A stretch of DNA of 64,000 nucleotides from Echinococcus granulosus (Eukaryota > Platyhelminthes > Cestoda > Cyclophyllidea > Taeniidae): contig NW_020170397.1 of assembly GCF_000524195.1 (NCBI RefSeq), forward strand, positions 251,369 through 315,368, written 5' to 3'. A program made the translations under genes and the position numbers. A model generated the notes under the pieces. The model did not search any database, was not told the origin of the DNA, and was given only the letters and a program-made list of their open reading frames with translations. Shown piece after piece: positions 1 through 12,917 of this stretch; within the stretch, counting starts at the first letter, position 1, and every line of letters starts with the position of its first letter.

Positions 1-540
1 AGACATAGTCGTCAAAGTCATTTTCCCGAGGATACTTTTCACTCCCCATAAAAACCACTATATGATATTAGGTTATTCGGTAAATACGAAGGGAGTATAA
101 TTACTGTGCTCCAAAAAATGAGCCAATCCCTGAGCTTCTATTGGGTCAGAAAAACACCCGGCTTTAATACATAGTGCGGCAGCAGACTACAGAGGCACGT
201 CAAGAAAAGAATCAGGTAAGCAAACCCTTCGCACAGCACTTTTGGACTTCTCGCCATCACGATGAATGGGCTCTTTTTTTTCGCATTCCTCCGAGGTATC
301 ACTCTCTGAGTCTGTCTCTGATTCCGCCGTCTCCCCAGGCTTAAGGCTAGATATAAGCATTGCCCGCAGACCATTCGGCAGTTGTATAAAGCTGTAGGGA
401 AATTAAATTAAGGGAAATAAAAAGTACCGATAGGTTTTGAAGTCAACGGACGACTTTACTACCGCCATCTCCGCCATTTCGCGCACGCGCACCAAACAGG
501 AGCAGCTCTGAATTTCGCACTAAATGGCTATTGGCTCACA
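1..540. repeat. Diverged direct repeat, copy A
   Basis: This stretch aligns by eye with 1070-1570. Shared blocks occur in the same order: an AAACCACTAT.TGAT.TTAGGT block, a TACTGTGCT..AAAAAATGAGCCA block, a CAGGCACGT..AAGAAAA block, a CATCACGA.G block and a CAG.AGCTCTGAAT block. The spacing is nearly constant, so the two are old copies of one unit of roughly 500 bp. No long open frame is conserved between them, so I cannot name the element class. No gene is supported between here and 2006. Confidence 0.55.
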
Positions 541-1069
541 AATTACCTTTGCATTAGTTTATAAGAACTTTTAATATTATTATAATAGTACAAAAAGGGC
601 GCAAGTTAAAAAAAAAGATTTGCTTCTGTTTGGTCGTCATTATACAAACAGGAATTATTATCCAGAGCACAGATACCAATAATCTTCCTCGAATTGCTGC
701 TATGAGCATTAAAGGATTATGTTTTAATTACATTTTAGAAGTGGGAATAGGTTGTGTGTGCTTGTTGTTTGTTAAAGGCCTTGATGAACAGGACTAAAAG
801 AAGCATCAGCTTTTTGAAGGCTATAATACTATGTCCAATTACTGAAACACCTTTCATTTGGCGTATTGTTACGCCTCATTTTGTGGATTTCGTGAAAAAC
901 TGCAAGGCCATTGAATGGCCTGCGATGAAAAACGGGTAACAAAATGCAGCGACATACTTTCTTACGCTTCCCTTTGTCAACCACCCTCATCAGCTACCAC
1001 TACGCAATCGAAGCTGTAAGAGTAACGCTCGCGTGCTAAACATTACATTCACCAGATTTTTAAAGTCGG

Positions 1070-1570
1070 AGTCGTTTTTAAGTAATATTCCTTCCTTCTT
1101 CTGAAAACCACTATGTAATGCTAGGTAATTCGAGAAATACAGGGACAGCATAGCTACTGTGCTTTAAAAAATAAGCCAGTCATTAAGCAACCAACAGGTC
1201 GGAAAAGCATTTGACTTCAATGAGTAGTATTTTAGCAAAATATACAGGCACGTAGAAGAAAAAACGTACAAAAAAGGTTTTTTATTTTTAGACTTCATCG
1301 CATCACGACGTATGGATTTCTTTGACCCCATTCCTCCAATGCACTGCGCTAAATCAACTTGTGTTCTAGTCTTTCTGCAGTTTGCAGACGAGATACACTT
1401 GTGGCCAGGACACCATTTGAAAGTTAAAAAAGGAACTAAGAGAGCTAAATGAAGGAAACGGACAGTGTCAATGTATATTTCGAACCCAGCGCGGAGCCTC
1501 GCCTCTTCTACTATATCGCGTCTACGACTCCACACCAGAAGCTACTCTGAATCCCGAGGCAACTGATAAT
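1070..1570. repeat. Diverged direct repeat, copy B
   Basis: This is the second copy of the unit described at 1-540, in the same orientation and about 1.06 kb downstream. The minus-strand ORF inside it (1164-1535) is not conserved in copy A and is not treated as a gene. The 1571-2006 stretch is AT-rich with nothing recognisable except the 5' flank of the next gene. Confidence 0.55.
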
Positions 1571-2006
1571 TGGCCTAATAGTTATCCTTGATTTAGACGG
1601 GATAGATGAAATTAATGCGAAGTCGAAAGTTGCTTTTTGGACCTAATTTTATTATAAACCTAGATAAATATTTATAAAATTTGACAAAAGCAGAAAGGTT
1701 GATGACAAGAAATATTTCTAATCAAGGCACTTGCAGTACTCAAGAGTTATAGTAAAAGTGATTAGGTCGAAATTTTTTTAACCTGGTATAAATTTTTTTC
1801 GTCCAGTACCATAAACTGTGTATCTGCGATTGCTGCAAGGACTAAACTTAAATTCTGCAGTAAAATTCGTTTGATTTTTTGATTTTGAACAAAGTACGTT
1901 ACTTAATCAAAAATACTATGCTTTTTGTCCCTTAATGTTTAGTGCGTTTGTCTCGCCTAGCGCTATTTTAAAAAAGTGGCGAGTGTTTTTTGTCCCTGGC
2001 TTTGCA

Positions 2007-5000
2007 ATGGATTCTGGTATCTGCCCTATTTGTCGAGATGAGATAGATTACTATTCCTATGGGAAGTGTGATCATCCTACGTGTCTTCGTTGTGCTGTAA
2101 AATTAAGGCGCTTTGGCAATTCAGATGACCCTAATTATTCAAATTGCCCTACATGCAGAACTCGTATCCCCAAAGTAGTTCACTCTTCTTCCTACAAACA
2201 TATCCTTAGATAATTATTATGACTGCATTTGAGCCGTTCGATTCCGTTGATATGAGTTCGTTGACTTCGGAAGCTGAATTAGACTTCCAGTTCGAAAATG
2301 ATAAGGTCCTGGGATTCTATAAGAAATTAATGGCCTGTGTTTGCTCGATATGTGGTTTCACGGCATCTAACATGTCGGCCCTTAATCGGCACACTACAAA
2401 TGAACATCGCCTTTCCTTTTGCGATCTCTGCCTTCGTCATGCACATGTACGTTCCTCATTATTCCGTCTGATTGTGCTTCTGACTTCAGATGCTTCCTTC
2501 GGAATTTGTGCCCTTATCCAGTAAGGATCTTGCTGCCCATCGGAGATGGGACAGTGTGAAGAAGCGAGGTCATCCAGTTTGCAAATTTTGTGCTCAGACA
2601 TTCTACGAGTTTGAAAATCTTGTAGTGCACATAAGGGAAGCTCATTTCATTTGCGATTTCTGCCATACTGCTGGTGTGTTTGAGGTTTTTCGGTAAGTTC
2701 AAAACGTTTCAAAGCCATTTTAACTTATTAACAGACGCCAGCAAGAATTGTTTTCCCACTACAAAGAAATGCATTTCGTCTGCCCCGAGTGCGAATCGGC
2801 CGGTAGAATGGCATGTTTCGTGTCAGAGGAGCAGTTGGGCATCCATAGGATGCGTGAGCACCCTAACGAGTCAAGGAATGACCCGTCCCTTTGGGAGCCT
2901 TTGCAGATCCTCTACTCCAACCAAGGACTCATTGGTCAGCATACTCGTGATCGCAACAGTGGACGCCGTGGCCTAAACGCTCCTAACGAAGATGGTGGTG
3001 AAGGTAATTAGTCCCCTATCGGCTCTCTATCTTTCATATCAGTCTGGAGTGGCTACAGAGAATTCACCTTCAAATGGAAGCGTTTTCATTGTTCGAATGT
3101 TTCCTCATAAACGCCTGGAACTAGGCCTATTTCGTCTTGTCACTTTGTGTACAAGCTGTCTTTTTGCTCTACGTTGTTATGTTATTACAGTATTTACGAA
3201 CTTGATCAAATAGGCCTCATTAATTTCTCAATTTTCCAGTATTGTTTAGGCTATTAAGCCTGTCTTTCGAAGCCTTTGCCATTGTGATTTTATCATGCGG
3301 GCTTACTAGACTTAGGATTCTGAGAAAAGAGTGGATTTTGCCCTATCATGGGCTTCTATTCGTTGAGATATTCCACGACTGCACTAGGTGTGCGGCCTCG
3401 TCTGTTCATTCATTTTACGAATTTACATGAACCCTTTTTTCACTAGATCTATTCGCACAGTAATGTTACCTGATTGCTAGTGGCTATTCTCTTAAGTAGT
3501 AATATAAACTCCCTTTTTCGGGGTTATTGGTTCTCATTCTAAATGCTCTTCATCTGGTGTTGTTTTTCCTCCTGAAATTATTTTCTTTTAACTCTTGGTC
3601 CGCATTCTTTCGATCATCTGTTGTTTATCTATTCTTCCACCGATATCTTAGTCGCAAAACCTCTACAAGCATACGTGCGCATTAGGAGTGGTGTAAAATT
3701 TCGTTCTTAAACGTCTAATCTGTAAAAGTTCTTGTGCATCTTTATAGCCGGCCTTGAAGAGTGAGCCTTTTGGGTCTCTTTTATTGTACCGAATGTCCAC
3801 TCGTCATCTGTACTTGTCAACGCGGCTGTTTTCACATAGACTTTCTGGATACTGGCTCTTGTATGATAACCAAATCACTTTAAGATACGATCCACTTTTT
3901 GTACAGCAAATATCAGTAATTTGGGGTCATTATCAAGATAGATTATTGCATGAAAGCTCCTTAGTTTTCTTCGCTGATTGGTCCCTCATGGTGGCATTCT
4001 TACATTGTTTTCAACTATTCATCTACCCCCAAACAGCTAAAAGACTTGAGGTTTCTTTACTCATTGCCATAGTTTTTACCTGCGTGTCGCCTTCCAAATG
4101 TCCACTTTATACTAGTAATCTCAAGTAAGAAGAGTTTCACCTGTCAAAACTTGTTCATAGTCTTTAGCGTCATTGATTTCTTGAACACTCGAACCAACTG
4201 CCTCTTAGCTGTTCCCCGCTTGTAGTATTTCCTATTCTTTCATGACATTCCGGAATGAATCCCGTTTTTTACAAAATCAGACATTTTATGCCAAATAATA
4301 TTAGTGCTTTGGCTTCGCCGTGTACATTCCACTGTTTCTGTGCGCATTTGTGCTCCGTTATGTAGTTATCAAAGCCTCTTCAATCACATTGGCGACGTAG
4401 ATCGCACCTGGGTCAGTCGTATGATCGTACTGCTGCTCATCGTTCACCATTGTGGTTTTACAAGCGTCGTCATTTAGGGAATCGAATCACTGCCATGTTG
4501 ATAGATCTTTCTCGTGTGGTAGTCTTTACGCGAAGTAGTCAAGCCTCTCGGATACCGTTGTCATGCATCAGATGCTGCCGACATGTACGGGAGCCCCCCG
4601 TGGCTGACTGAAATGGTTAAAAAATTCCTTACTGATGGGACAAAAGTTGAGTATTCTGGACTTTCCGGTACGGTTTTATTCGCAATAAATGGGGAGTAGT
4701 TGTACTGTACAAGCATGAAAAATGATCTGTTACTTGCGTACAAAACATTTTGAGGCCTCTGACCTTCGACGGAAGACCATATCAGGAGGATGGCAGTCCA
4801 AATCTGTGGTAACCAAATGGGTATTGCTTCTGTGCGTGGCTAGGAAAACTAAGGTGTCATGTATGCGACCCTGGAGGCGAACCTATTGACTACCTTCATT
4901 TCAAACGTCAAGCTCTTGTATTGTACTAGGTGAAGAGGTGAAGCATAGAAGCCTACTCAAAGCTAGCTGCTTCCTGTTCATGTCCTGCATGCTTTTCTGT

Positions 5001-8000
5001 TGCATAGCAGATGGTCTGGTGGTGTTTTACCCCGCACAGCCGCGGGCCCCAATGCCAGAGGAGTGGACGGTCACGGACTTCCCTTCGCTCACAGGCGAGA
5101 GGGCGGCGAACAACAACGACGCAGGTAACGAAGCAAGTACAGAGACTCAGCGGACGACCTCGGCGGTGGCGGGAAGGCAGACTCGATCGCACGCTGAGGT
5201 GGTGAGCGGGAGAGGCGGAGGCAGCTACGCTAATTCGCACAATCTCAACGACTTTCCTTCCCTCCCTTCATCGTCCTCTGGCAATACGTCAGCAAATCAG
5301 CCACGTGGGTCGACTTCTTTCTCCTTTTTATTTGATGTTTTGAATCATTAGCTCTCGATTTAGCAGTCTACAAATTTGGCAGTATTTGGGGCACACCATG
5401 GGGCCGCTTTGGCCATCTTGATAACCTTACTAGAAAGTGCTGGGAGTTTGGATGCAGAGGGGAAGACTGAATGAATTTCAATGATTGTGTAGGTGGTACT
5501 TGAAGTCCTGCAGCACTATTGCGACTATATTGACAATGGTGAAAGTCATACCTGACATTACTTTATGATGGCTCGCCTGATGGGATGTGAATGGTTGAGA
5601 AATTGCATTAGAGTAAAATAGTGCCACATTATGACCTGTGTACGATGGACATAAGATGCTCGAGCCAATGATGTACAGGGGTTGTTCAATTCAATCTGAA
5701 TCATGCTGCTGGTAAAGCAGGCAAAAGTAAGTGGAAAATGTGTTCTAACACTTGCAAACTAGCAGCTCTCGTACGTACCGCGGGGCCGGTCCAATCAAGA
5801 CGGCAGTTAATGTTGGTCGGCTGTAGTGGCTCCCGGCCAACAGCCTTGGCTGTTGCTTTCCGTAAACGGCCGTGCGACGTGTAGATTTCAGAGGAGCTGA
5901 TACATGAGTGCTGAATCTACCCAACTCACCTTTCGAAAGTGTCGCTTCTTTTTTATATCATAGTTGCATTTGTAGAAATGGTGTTTAATTTTTTCTTTTG
6001 CTTTTGCAGTGAAGTCTGAAATTTGGTGCCCTTTACTTTTGAACGATCAAGCAACTGGTCTCTTGGAGTGTAATGCTCTTTATTTGGAGAGGAAACAAGC
6101 AGGGCTTCACGCTCACATGTTGTTACCTTCATGTGACATTTGCACATGGTGGCAGCACGTGTCCTGCCTGTTATCAGCGATGACTTGCTATTTAGATTAA
6201 AATCAGTTATTTATGACTTTAACTGTACTACCTGCAGTAAAATCTACCAATTTAAGAGTCTTCTAAGACATCCTGGCTTTGAAGAAGGGCAGAATGCTGT
6301 GACGCACAATTTAGGAGGAATTGTGAGAAAAATGTTTCTTACACTCGGATGTAAACCGTTTCGTCACTGTTACACTAGATGTCTTATTCCATCCCCTTAA
6401 ATAGCGTCCCAACCAAAGTGGGTGGATACTAAAAGGAGTGCATCTGCAGCTGTATCTTCTAAATCGGACGGTCAAAAGATAGCCTCAAAATCGGTTCCTA
6501 ACGTCGACGATTTCCCCAGTCTGGTTGGCTCCTCCACCTCTGCCAATCATATCTCACCAGGAAATTGGGCTCCAGCACAAATCAAGGTCACACCCAAACC
6601 GAAGGATGCTAGACGTCAACCAATCGCGGATGATTTCCCACCTCTATCACCCACTGCTTCCACTTCCTCTACCAGTCAGCGTGCTCTGCCCGAATCTTGC
6701 CTCCCTTCCTGCGTACCATCAACGTCTAAGCAAGCGGAAAAGACAAAGAATAAGAAGGTGAAATCGAAGGCTGTGGAGCCTTCTCTCCCTCCAGCTCCCG
6801 ATTTGGAACCCTTCTCGTCGGTTTTGCTCAAGGCGAAAAAGAGTTCTTGGTGGAATAACGCCGATAACGATGTGAGTTGCTTTTGTGTCTATCAAAAGTT
6901 GTTCAGGGTGTGATTGGCATCTACTGCTCCATCTGTACTCCTTCGGCTAGTAGATAATTTTATTTCCTCAAGTGTTTTCGATGTCAGGTTTGTTAAAGTG
7001 GGATTCTAAAGCTTACAAGAAGCATTGAAGTGTCATGAATTTGAAGCCGTATCTGTTATTGTAGTATGTTTGAATCATTGTGGGACAGACTGTTTCACTT
7101 CGTCTCTGATGCTCGAATGTCTACTTCTGAAGTACCATTTTTGCTACCTCATAAGTGGATTTTAATCGGAACGAAGGCTGGATGATAGGAAGTGGGAGCG
7201 TTATCTACCAGCAGAGTCATTCAAGTTGTCACGTGGAAAATTGTCCCTGTACCCGTTGTGTAGTGAAGTGTCGAAATAGCAAACGTTCGTAAATGATTGC
7301 TTCGTGGTCATTGTTCCCATAGTAATTTTCTTCTTTTGTGCCATATGGCGTTCGACGCTCTAAACGTTTACAGGAATGATCGAATGCTGCGGGCTGGAGA
7401 ACCTCCACGGCCACAATTGCCACAAGCCGCTGGGTGGCTGGACGTTCCGTCATTTTTGAACTGTGCTTAAAGTCGTGTGTGTATACAAGTAGGTATCCAC
7501 GGGTTTGAGTTCGGTCCCGTGGTTGGCAAGACATTTGGTTCGTCATGTATGCACCCAACTCACACGCGCACACTACTTCGGATGACTGCCATCATGGTAA
7601 AGGTGTCTGGACTGGACTGGACTAGTCTGGTCTACAGTATCGATAAAGCTATTAGGACCCACTTGTCATCTAGCACTGCATATGATACAGCCACGGTAGT
7701 GTTCTAGGCAGAATCATTGGAATCAAATGGGTTGGTGCGTCTGGAATCCCCTTTATTGTCTTCCTTTCTTATCCTGGTAGGGCGCGGTGTCACGAATGGT
7801 TAAGGGAGAGGACGGTGCGGGCGGTAGAATGGCTGAACCAATATACTCGCGGGTTCAAACCGTGGATCACTTTGACCCTATCGACACCGCGTCGACATCC
7901 GTAATACCTCCTCCTCCAAATTTTTCGCCCCAAGATTTTCCCAGTCTTGGAGGGGATGTGAAACCGTCGAAGAAGAATGCTTTCCCCACCACCTCAAAGA

Positions 8001-8927
8001 AACCACCTGAATTGAAAAAGGAACGGAGGAAATCAACTCCAGATCCACAGCTACCACAAGCAACTTCAACAAATTCGAAGAAAAAGGACGTCAATGTTAA
8101 TCAAAATCAGGCATCGTCTGAGGAAATAAAAAGTTTACCCGACCTAGAGGACACCGAGACAGTTCTATACGAGAAGGTAATTTGCCATCCGAAGATACTG
8201 AGATCGTTGTCGGTGTCGTTCATTTTATTGCGTCGTTTTATCCACTCTGTAGAATATCTACACGCCGCCGCTGGACTACGAGGCCAAAAATCGAGAAGTG
8301 ATAACAATAGCCGAGACGGTTTTGAGTGGTGAAGGCTATTCCAAAAACGCCTTTAACCGATTTGCTACTCTCTCCCGTCTCTTTCGACATGGACAGCTTT
8401 CCGCCCATTCCTACTTAGAGGTTTGCTGCTCATAAGTTAACAGTGGTGCTCGGTGCCTCCTCCTCCAGCAGGCTCGTCTCCACTGCTATTGCTTGCTACC
8501 TGTGCTCCACAAGTAGTTAATCCCGTATGCTCGTTCATAGGCCCTGGAGAGCCTGTTGACGTGCAAGGGCGAGCTGTTGCAAACCGATTGGCTTAGTTCG
8601 ATGATCGCCCTCCTGCCTGACGTGGGACTCCAACGCGCCCTCTTTCGTGCGATGAAGGGTGAGGCCGCACCTCGGGTGCCCCATGTTTCCACTCCCTCAC
8701 GTTGTCGTGGCAACAATCCGCCCGTCTGGGCCAAGGGTGTTGTTGCTGCCCTACAGGTCTGCTCCGTTTGTGGTCAGGTTTGTCTTTCGTCCAGGCACAC
8801 TTTGTAGACTTTTACCCACCATTTGGAGCTTTTTGGTGCTTAACGCGTAGTGAAATGGTTGATTGTTTAATTGTAGGTGTGTCGCCGCTCCGGCATGCGT
8901 GAACACACGGAATTGGCACACAGTTAA
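2007..8927 (+). CDS. ZNF598: E3 ubiquitin-protein ligase ZNF598/Hel2 homologue
   Basis: Ten exons: 2007-2174, 2210-2446, 2490-2692, 2735-3003, 5011-5304, 6405-6871, 7781-8176, 8253-8420, 8541-8777, 8877-8927. Phases close and give 829 residues (human protein about 900). The N-terminus is a RING finger (CPICRDEI ... CPTCRTR), then a run of C2H2-like fingers (CSICGF, FCDLC, CKFCAQ, CDFCH, CPECE), the order found in ZNF598. The acidic/basic middle carries five DFPSL or DFPPL motifs (in exons 5, 6 and 7), a known mark of this family. The C-terminus ends in another CSVCGQ finger. Family role: in the cytosol it recognises collided ribosomes and ubiquitinates 40S proteins in ribosome quality control. 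The first three introns are 35, 43 and 42 bp; intron 4 is 2.0 kb, intron 5 is 1.1 kb and intron 6 is 0.9 kb, with no internal gene seen. An in-frame upstream Met at 1935 is possible, but Met 2007 sits directly before the RING as expected. Confidence 0.9.
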
Positions 8928-9420
8928 AGCCAGCCAATCCAGTGGCGCCGTGCTTTCCTTCCTTCTCTTTTCTTTTTCTCCTTCTCCCCTCCTCCCCCTT
9001 CCTCGCTCCCTCTGTTCGAAATTTTTAACACCAAGTTGCCAATAATTCATTTTCAGCGCGTTGCCTTATCAACGTACCCTCGTGGATATCCATATGTATG
9101 GGTGTTATAGTAAAGTGGGTAAATTAGCTTGCAAGTTCTTTTGTGATTTGTTATGGGTATGTGTTAATTTTCCACTTTGTGTCATATCCATGGCGTTCCG
9201 CTTTCCTACGGAAATGCCGGGAAGCCGATAGTTCCAACTGGGAATCCTTTGAGAAATCCAGTTGGAAGTTCCCGTCTCAATACAAGTAAATTTTCCCAAT
9301 GGGCGGTACTACGCGCCCCTTTGTGTTCTGTTGTTTCTATTTTACTGGGCTTCGGACAAGTCAAGCACAAATGCCTACTAGATCCATTCTATCTGACCTA
9401 AATGTCGATTTCCAGTAGAA
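8928..9420. other. ZNF598-PPAN intergenic spacer
   Basis: A 493-bp gap separates two genes on the same strand. It contains a pyrimidine-rich run near 8950-9010, but no clear AATAAA. A splice-acceptor-like TTTCCAG sits five bases before the PPAN start codon, which would suit either a 5' untranslated exon or spliced-leader addition. Confidence 0.4.
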
Positions 9421-11514
9421 ATGTCCTCGGCAAGACAGAAGCACCGTCGTCATGGCCGCCACCGTCATCGAAAACCGCGCTCCACACTTGCTGCAGCTGC
9501 AGCACAGGAACGAAAATTGGCGCGCGCCCCTCACAGCTTCGTCTTTGCTCGCCCTGGCTGTGGTTCGCTTGTCAAGACGCTTTCCTTGGACGTGCGTCGA
9601 GTGTTCGAACCCTTCACAGCCTCCCAACTCCGCATCAGTCGACGTAATGTATTAAAAGACTTTATCAACATCGCCGGGCCCCTCCACGTCTCGCATATCC
9701 TCTACTTCACTCATCCCCGATCGGAGAAAATCACAGCGAAGCGAATTCGGCACGCGGCAAATTTAGAACGCCGAAAGCGAGTGACGCTGAAGAACGCAGA
9801 AGACGACGAGGAGGAGACTAACAAATCGAGCGGCAGCAATGGTATTGGAGGCGTCTATCTTCACCTGATTCGTGCACCCAGTGGTCCAAGTTTGACATTC
9901 CGTGTGTCGGAGTACTGTCTCACTCGTGATGTCGTCACCCTGGTGCAGAAGATCTTCGATGTGCGGCAATTCTCCTCCCCTCCACTTCTTGCGATGACAG
10001 GCTTTGGTTCGGGAGGCACGACATCTGCTCGGCCTCCACCACATCTTCGTCTTCTTGTCGACATGTTCCAAAACATGCTGCCCTCACTTAATATTCAGAA
10101 GGTAAGTTTACTGTGGCGTTTGATTACCTGATCAATTGCATAATTCTTCGTCTTTTAGCTGAAAGTGAGCAGTGTACGTCGAGTACTGCTGTTAAGTCGC
10201 GAGGTTGACAGTTGTAGTGATGGTGATGGTGGCGAAGAAAGGGAGGTGATCTACCTGCGCCACTACAACATCCGCCTGGAGAACCGATCGATAAGTCGTG
10301 CTCTGCGACGTCTCGGCATGGGTGGAGCGCCGCTACGACGTCGACGCGATCGTATTGGTGCTGCTGGTCTGGGCCCACGGGGCTTTGGCAAGTGCTCTGG
10401 TGTTCCCAACCTCGCCAACTACGCTAGCATGGATGACTACCTCGCAAAGTAAGTTCCACTTTTCCATTTCATAAAAGTATGTTCGTAGCCAACAAAAGGC
10501 GCATGTGAGCGCTAGTTCTGCATATTTTGCTTTTCCTTAACCTTTTTTTAATAAAATTATTTTAAGTCGCCCGCGCTTATAGTGCTTCGATATATTCTTT
10601 ACAAACGACTCTATTCCATTCTCATCGCCTTCTTATCAGGGCGAATCTACTGACGGAATCGGCTGCCTCAGAACTGGAGGATATGGCGGAGATCACGCTG
10701 CCGGGTCAATCAGCGGCAGTTGGCGTGAGTGGGGAAGAGGCGAAGAAGCCCTCCATAGGTGGCACGATAAGTTCCAAGGAGGTCAAAGAGGCGCGGGCCC
10801 AAGCCAAGGCTGCACATGGCTTCACACACCTTAGCGGTTGTCACAAGGCATGCGTTCGACTCACTGAGATTGGTCCTCGTCTCACCCTCCAACTTATCAA
10901 GGTGACGCGCACTACCAACGCCTACTTAAATATTTTAAGTAGACATTATTCTTCAGACCTGTTTTTGGGGTGTTCACATAGATCGAGGAGGGCGTGAATT
11001 CGGGTGCTGTGCTCTATCACAGTTGGCAGAAGCGCACGCCGCAGGAGATTGCCCAACAGGAGGCAGAGGCTCGGGCGAAAGTGGCGGCGAAGGTGCAGCG
11101 ACGAGAGGAACAGGCGAAACGACGTCGCGCGAATGTGGAAGCTGCCTCCGCTACTTCTTCGGCTGCCCCCATGGAGTCTGATGCGGAGGAGGAAGGCAAT
11201 TATGGAAGTGGTGACAACGATGATGATGATGCCAATGACAAGCTGTTAATGCATCAGTTGAGCGATGAGGAAGAAGAGAACAATGAGGAGGAGGAGGCAT
11301 CTGCCGTGGAAAAGGAGGTGAAGGTGTCGAAACCGGGAAAGGGGAAAAAGAAAACGAAGAAAATTTCACGCAAACACCCCGCTTACAACTATCTTATGCA
11401 GAAGGCCAAAAGTGAGTTCAAAATATGCCCTTCCAGTGCGTTAGTATTTGGAAAACCGTTGCCCATCCCCCTCCTGGTTTTTGTGTTTTAGAACGAAAAT
11501 TGACACAAACATAG
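9421..11514 (+). CDS. PPAN: PPAN / SSF1 Brix-domain ribosome-biogenesis protein
   Basis: Five exons: 9421-10101, 10159-10448, 10640-10901, 10982-11411, 11492-11514. They close in frame at 561 residues. After a short basic N-terminus, residues about 30-400 match the Brix domain of Peter Pan/SSF1: PHSFVFARPGCG near the start, FTASQLRISRRNVLKDF, HLRLLVDMFQNMLPSLNIQK, and the late block containing LTEIGPRLTLQLIKIEEG. The family acts in the nucleolus in pre-60S assembly and 27S rRNA maturation. The C-terminal quarter is a charged tail alternating acidic runs (near 11170-11310) with lysine-rich stretches, ending in a tiny 23-base last exon that encodes KRKLTQT after the junction. Reading through the last intron instead would add a hydrophobic tail, which I regard as unspliced sequence. 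The start is the first Met of the frame and directly precedes the basic leader. An acidic insert near residue 125 (DDEEE) looks lineage-specific. Confidence 0.9.
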
Positions 11515-12476
11515 CGGCGTTGAGGGTTGAGATGTAAAGTGGATTTTGTGAAGTATAGATAAACTTGTTTTTGATAACCTCAGCCAGTGCTTTTTCTGTT
11601 TTGAGTTTTGACGTCTTGGAAGTTCGTTGATCGGGGTGTCTACATTTTTTAGTTGTTTTTGTGAAGTTAATCTCACACCCGAGGTAACCATCTTAGCGAA
11701 ATTGCTTCAAGGTACGAATTGAAAGACAAATGTGGATAAGTGGGATTGAGAAACTCTGACAGAGACCTTGAGCTGGAGTGACTTTGGCAAGGAGTGTGGC
11801 AGTCCTGCTTGTGCTTGTGGTCATTCCGAGGGTCCAGTGGTCTGAAATCGCATCCGTTGTAAGCTCTATTAGTCGTACTCGGCTTTCTTAAAAACCAGAA
11901 GACTGTATGCAGCCTCCATCATAAAGATGAAACAACAGCGGCAGGCTTCCTGGGAGGCTCTTCACTCATTGAAAGAGCCACTTGTTGTTAGTCTTTTCCT
12001 TTGAGTCCCGCCATTGCCGACTTCTCAGTGTTTATGGTTTGGCAAGTGAACAATTCCGTCAATCCTCTGCCACAAGCCGTTTAATGACATGCAGCCGCTC
12101 ATTGGTAAGTCATTTGAGTGCACTGTCAACGTTTAATGATCACCACAATTGCGTCTGCCATTGACACTCGTGAATGTGGAGGCTCTCAGCCACCCCCATG
12201 GACATTCATCGTGGAATGCGTGCCGCCGTCGTGTAACATAGAAACCGGTGATTTTCAGAGGTTATTGCGCTAGGTGGATTAAATCTTACCGACTAATTCT
12301 TCCACATCAAGGCTCTTCAAGCACTGCGTAAGGCTTGAAACAGGTACGCAGCTGTAGGCTTGGAGAATTGTGTCAAATAAATGGCTAGTTCGTCTTTAAA
12401 TGTGTCTGGTAGGCTGCTTTTTCATTCAGAACTGTCGAATTCCCCATACATCTGCTAAAAAGGCGTGAATATCGGT
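11515..12476. other. Intergenic, no recognisable gene
   Basis: The sequence has no open frame over 70 codons with family resemblance. An AATAAA at about 12375 is too far from PPAN to assign with confidence. Confidence 0.4.
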
Positions 12477-12917
12477 CTATTTTATAATTATTGTCTCTGA
12501 AGTGTTGTTGCATGTCAGTTGAAAATGAGGCGATCCTCTGATGGAATTAATGGCCTTGAATTGTGCACCCTCTCGAATTTGGCCTTGATAAGGTCTTGTA
12601 CCTCCTCCGATTGGTCCACCGCCAATCGCGCAAGATTTGTATCCACCTACAGGACTCTGAGGTGTGTAGAGGGTCTGGCGTGACGCAAAAGCAGGCGCGC
12701 GTGTTACGCCCTGCCGTGTGGTTATTTCTACCTCCAGTCTCTTACGCCTCGTGTCAGTCGTCATGGCACAGGCGGATGGAAAGGTGGAGTTGAACGAGGC
12801 GGAGATTGCTTCCGCTCCCATGGTTACTTTACGTAATGCAGCTTTCAAATTCGCCTTCGATAAGGGCTGCTTCGCCTCCCCTTTGTCGTCCACAACCATG
12901 GAGTCACCGAGGTACAT
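12477..12917 (-). CDS. Unrecognised ORF, hypothetical protein
   Basis: A 146-codon open frame on the minus strand. The GC content is higher than in the flanks and the composition is protein-like: a charged N-terminal third (KANLKAALRKVT), a basic block (TDTRRKRLEVEITTRQ) and a glycine-rich stretch (IGGGPIGGGTRPYQGQ). I do not recognise the family. A shorter overlapping plus-strand frame (12718-13092) is also open, so one of the two is a shadow; the minus one reads more like protein. The frame could be an exon of a larger spliced gene, since open reading continues upstream only to a TAG near 12940. No promoter or poly(A) signal can be tied to it. Confidence 0.3.
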   Translation of the reverse strand: MYLGDSMVVDDKGEAKQPLSKANLKAALRKVTMGAEAISASFNSTFPSACAMTTDTRRKRLEVEITTRQGVTRAPAFASRQTLYTPQSPVGGYKSCAIGGGPIGGGTRPYQGQIREGAQFKAINSIRGSPHFQLTCNNTSETIIIK

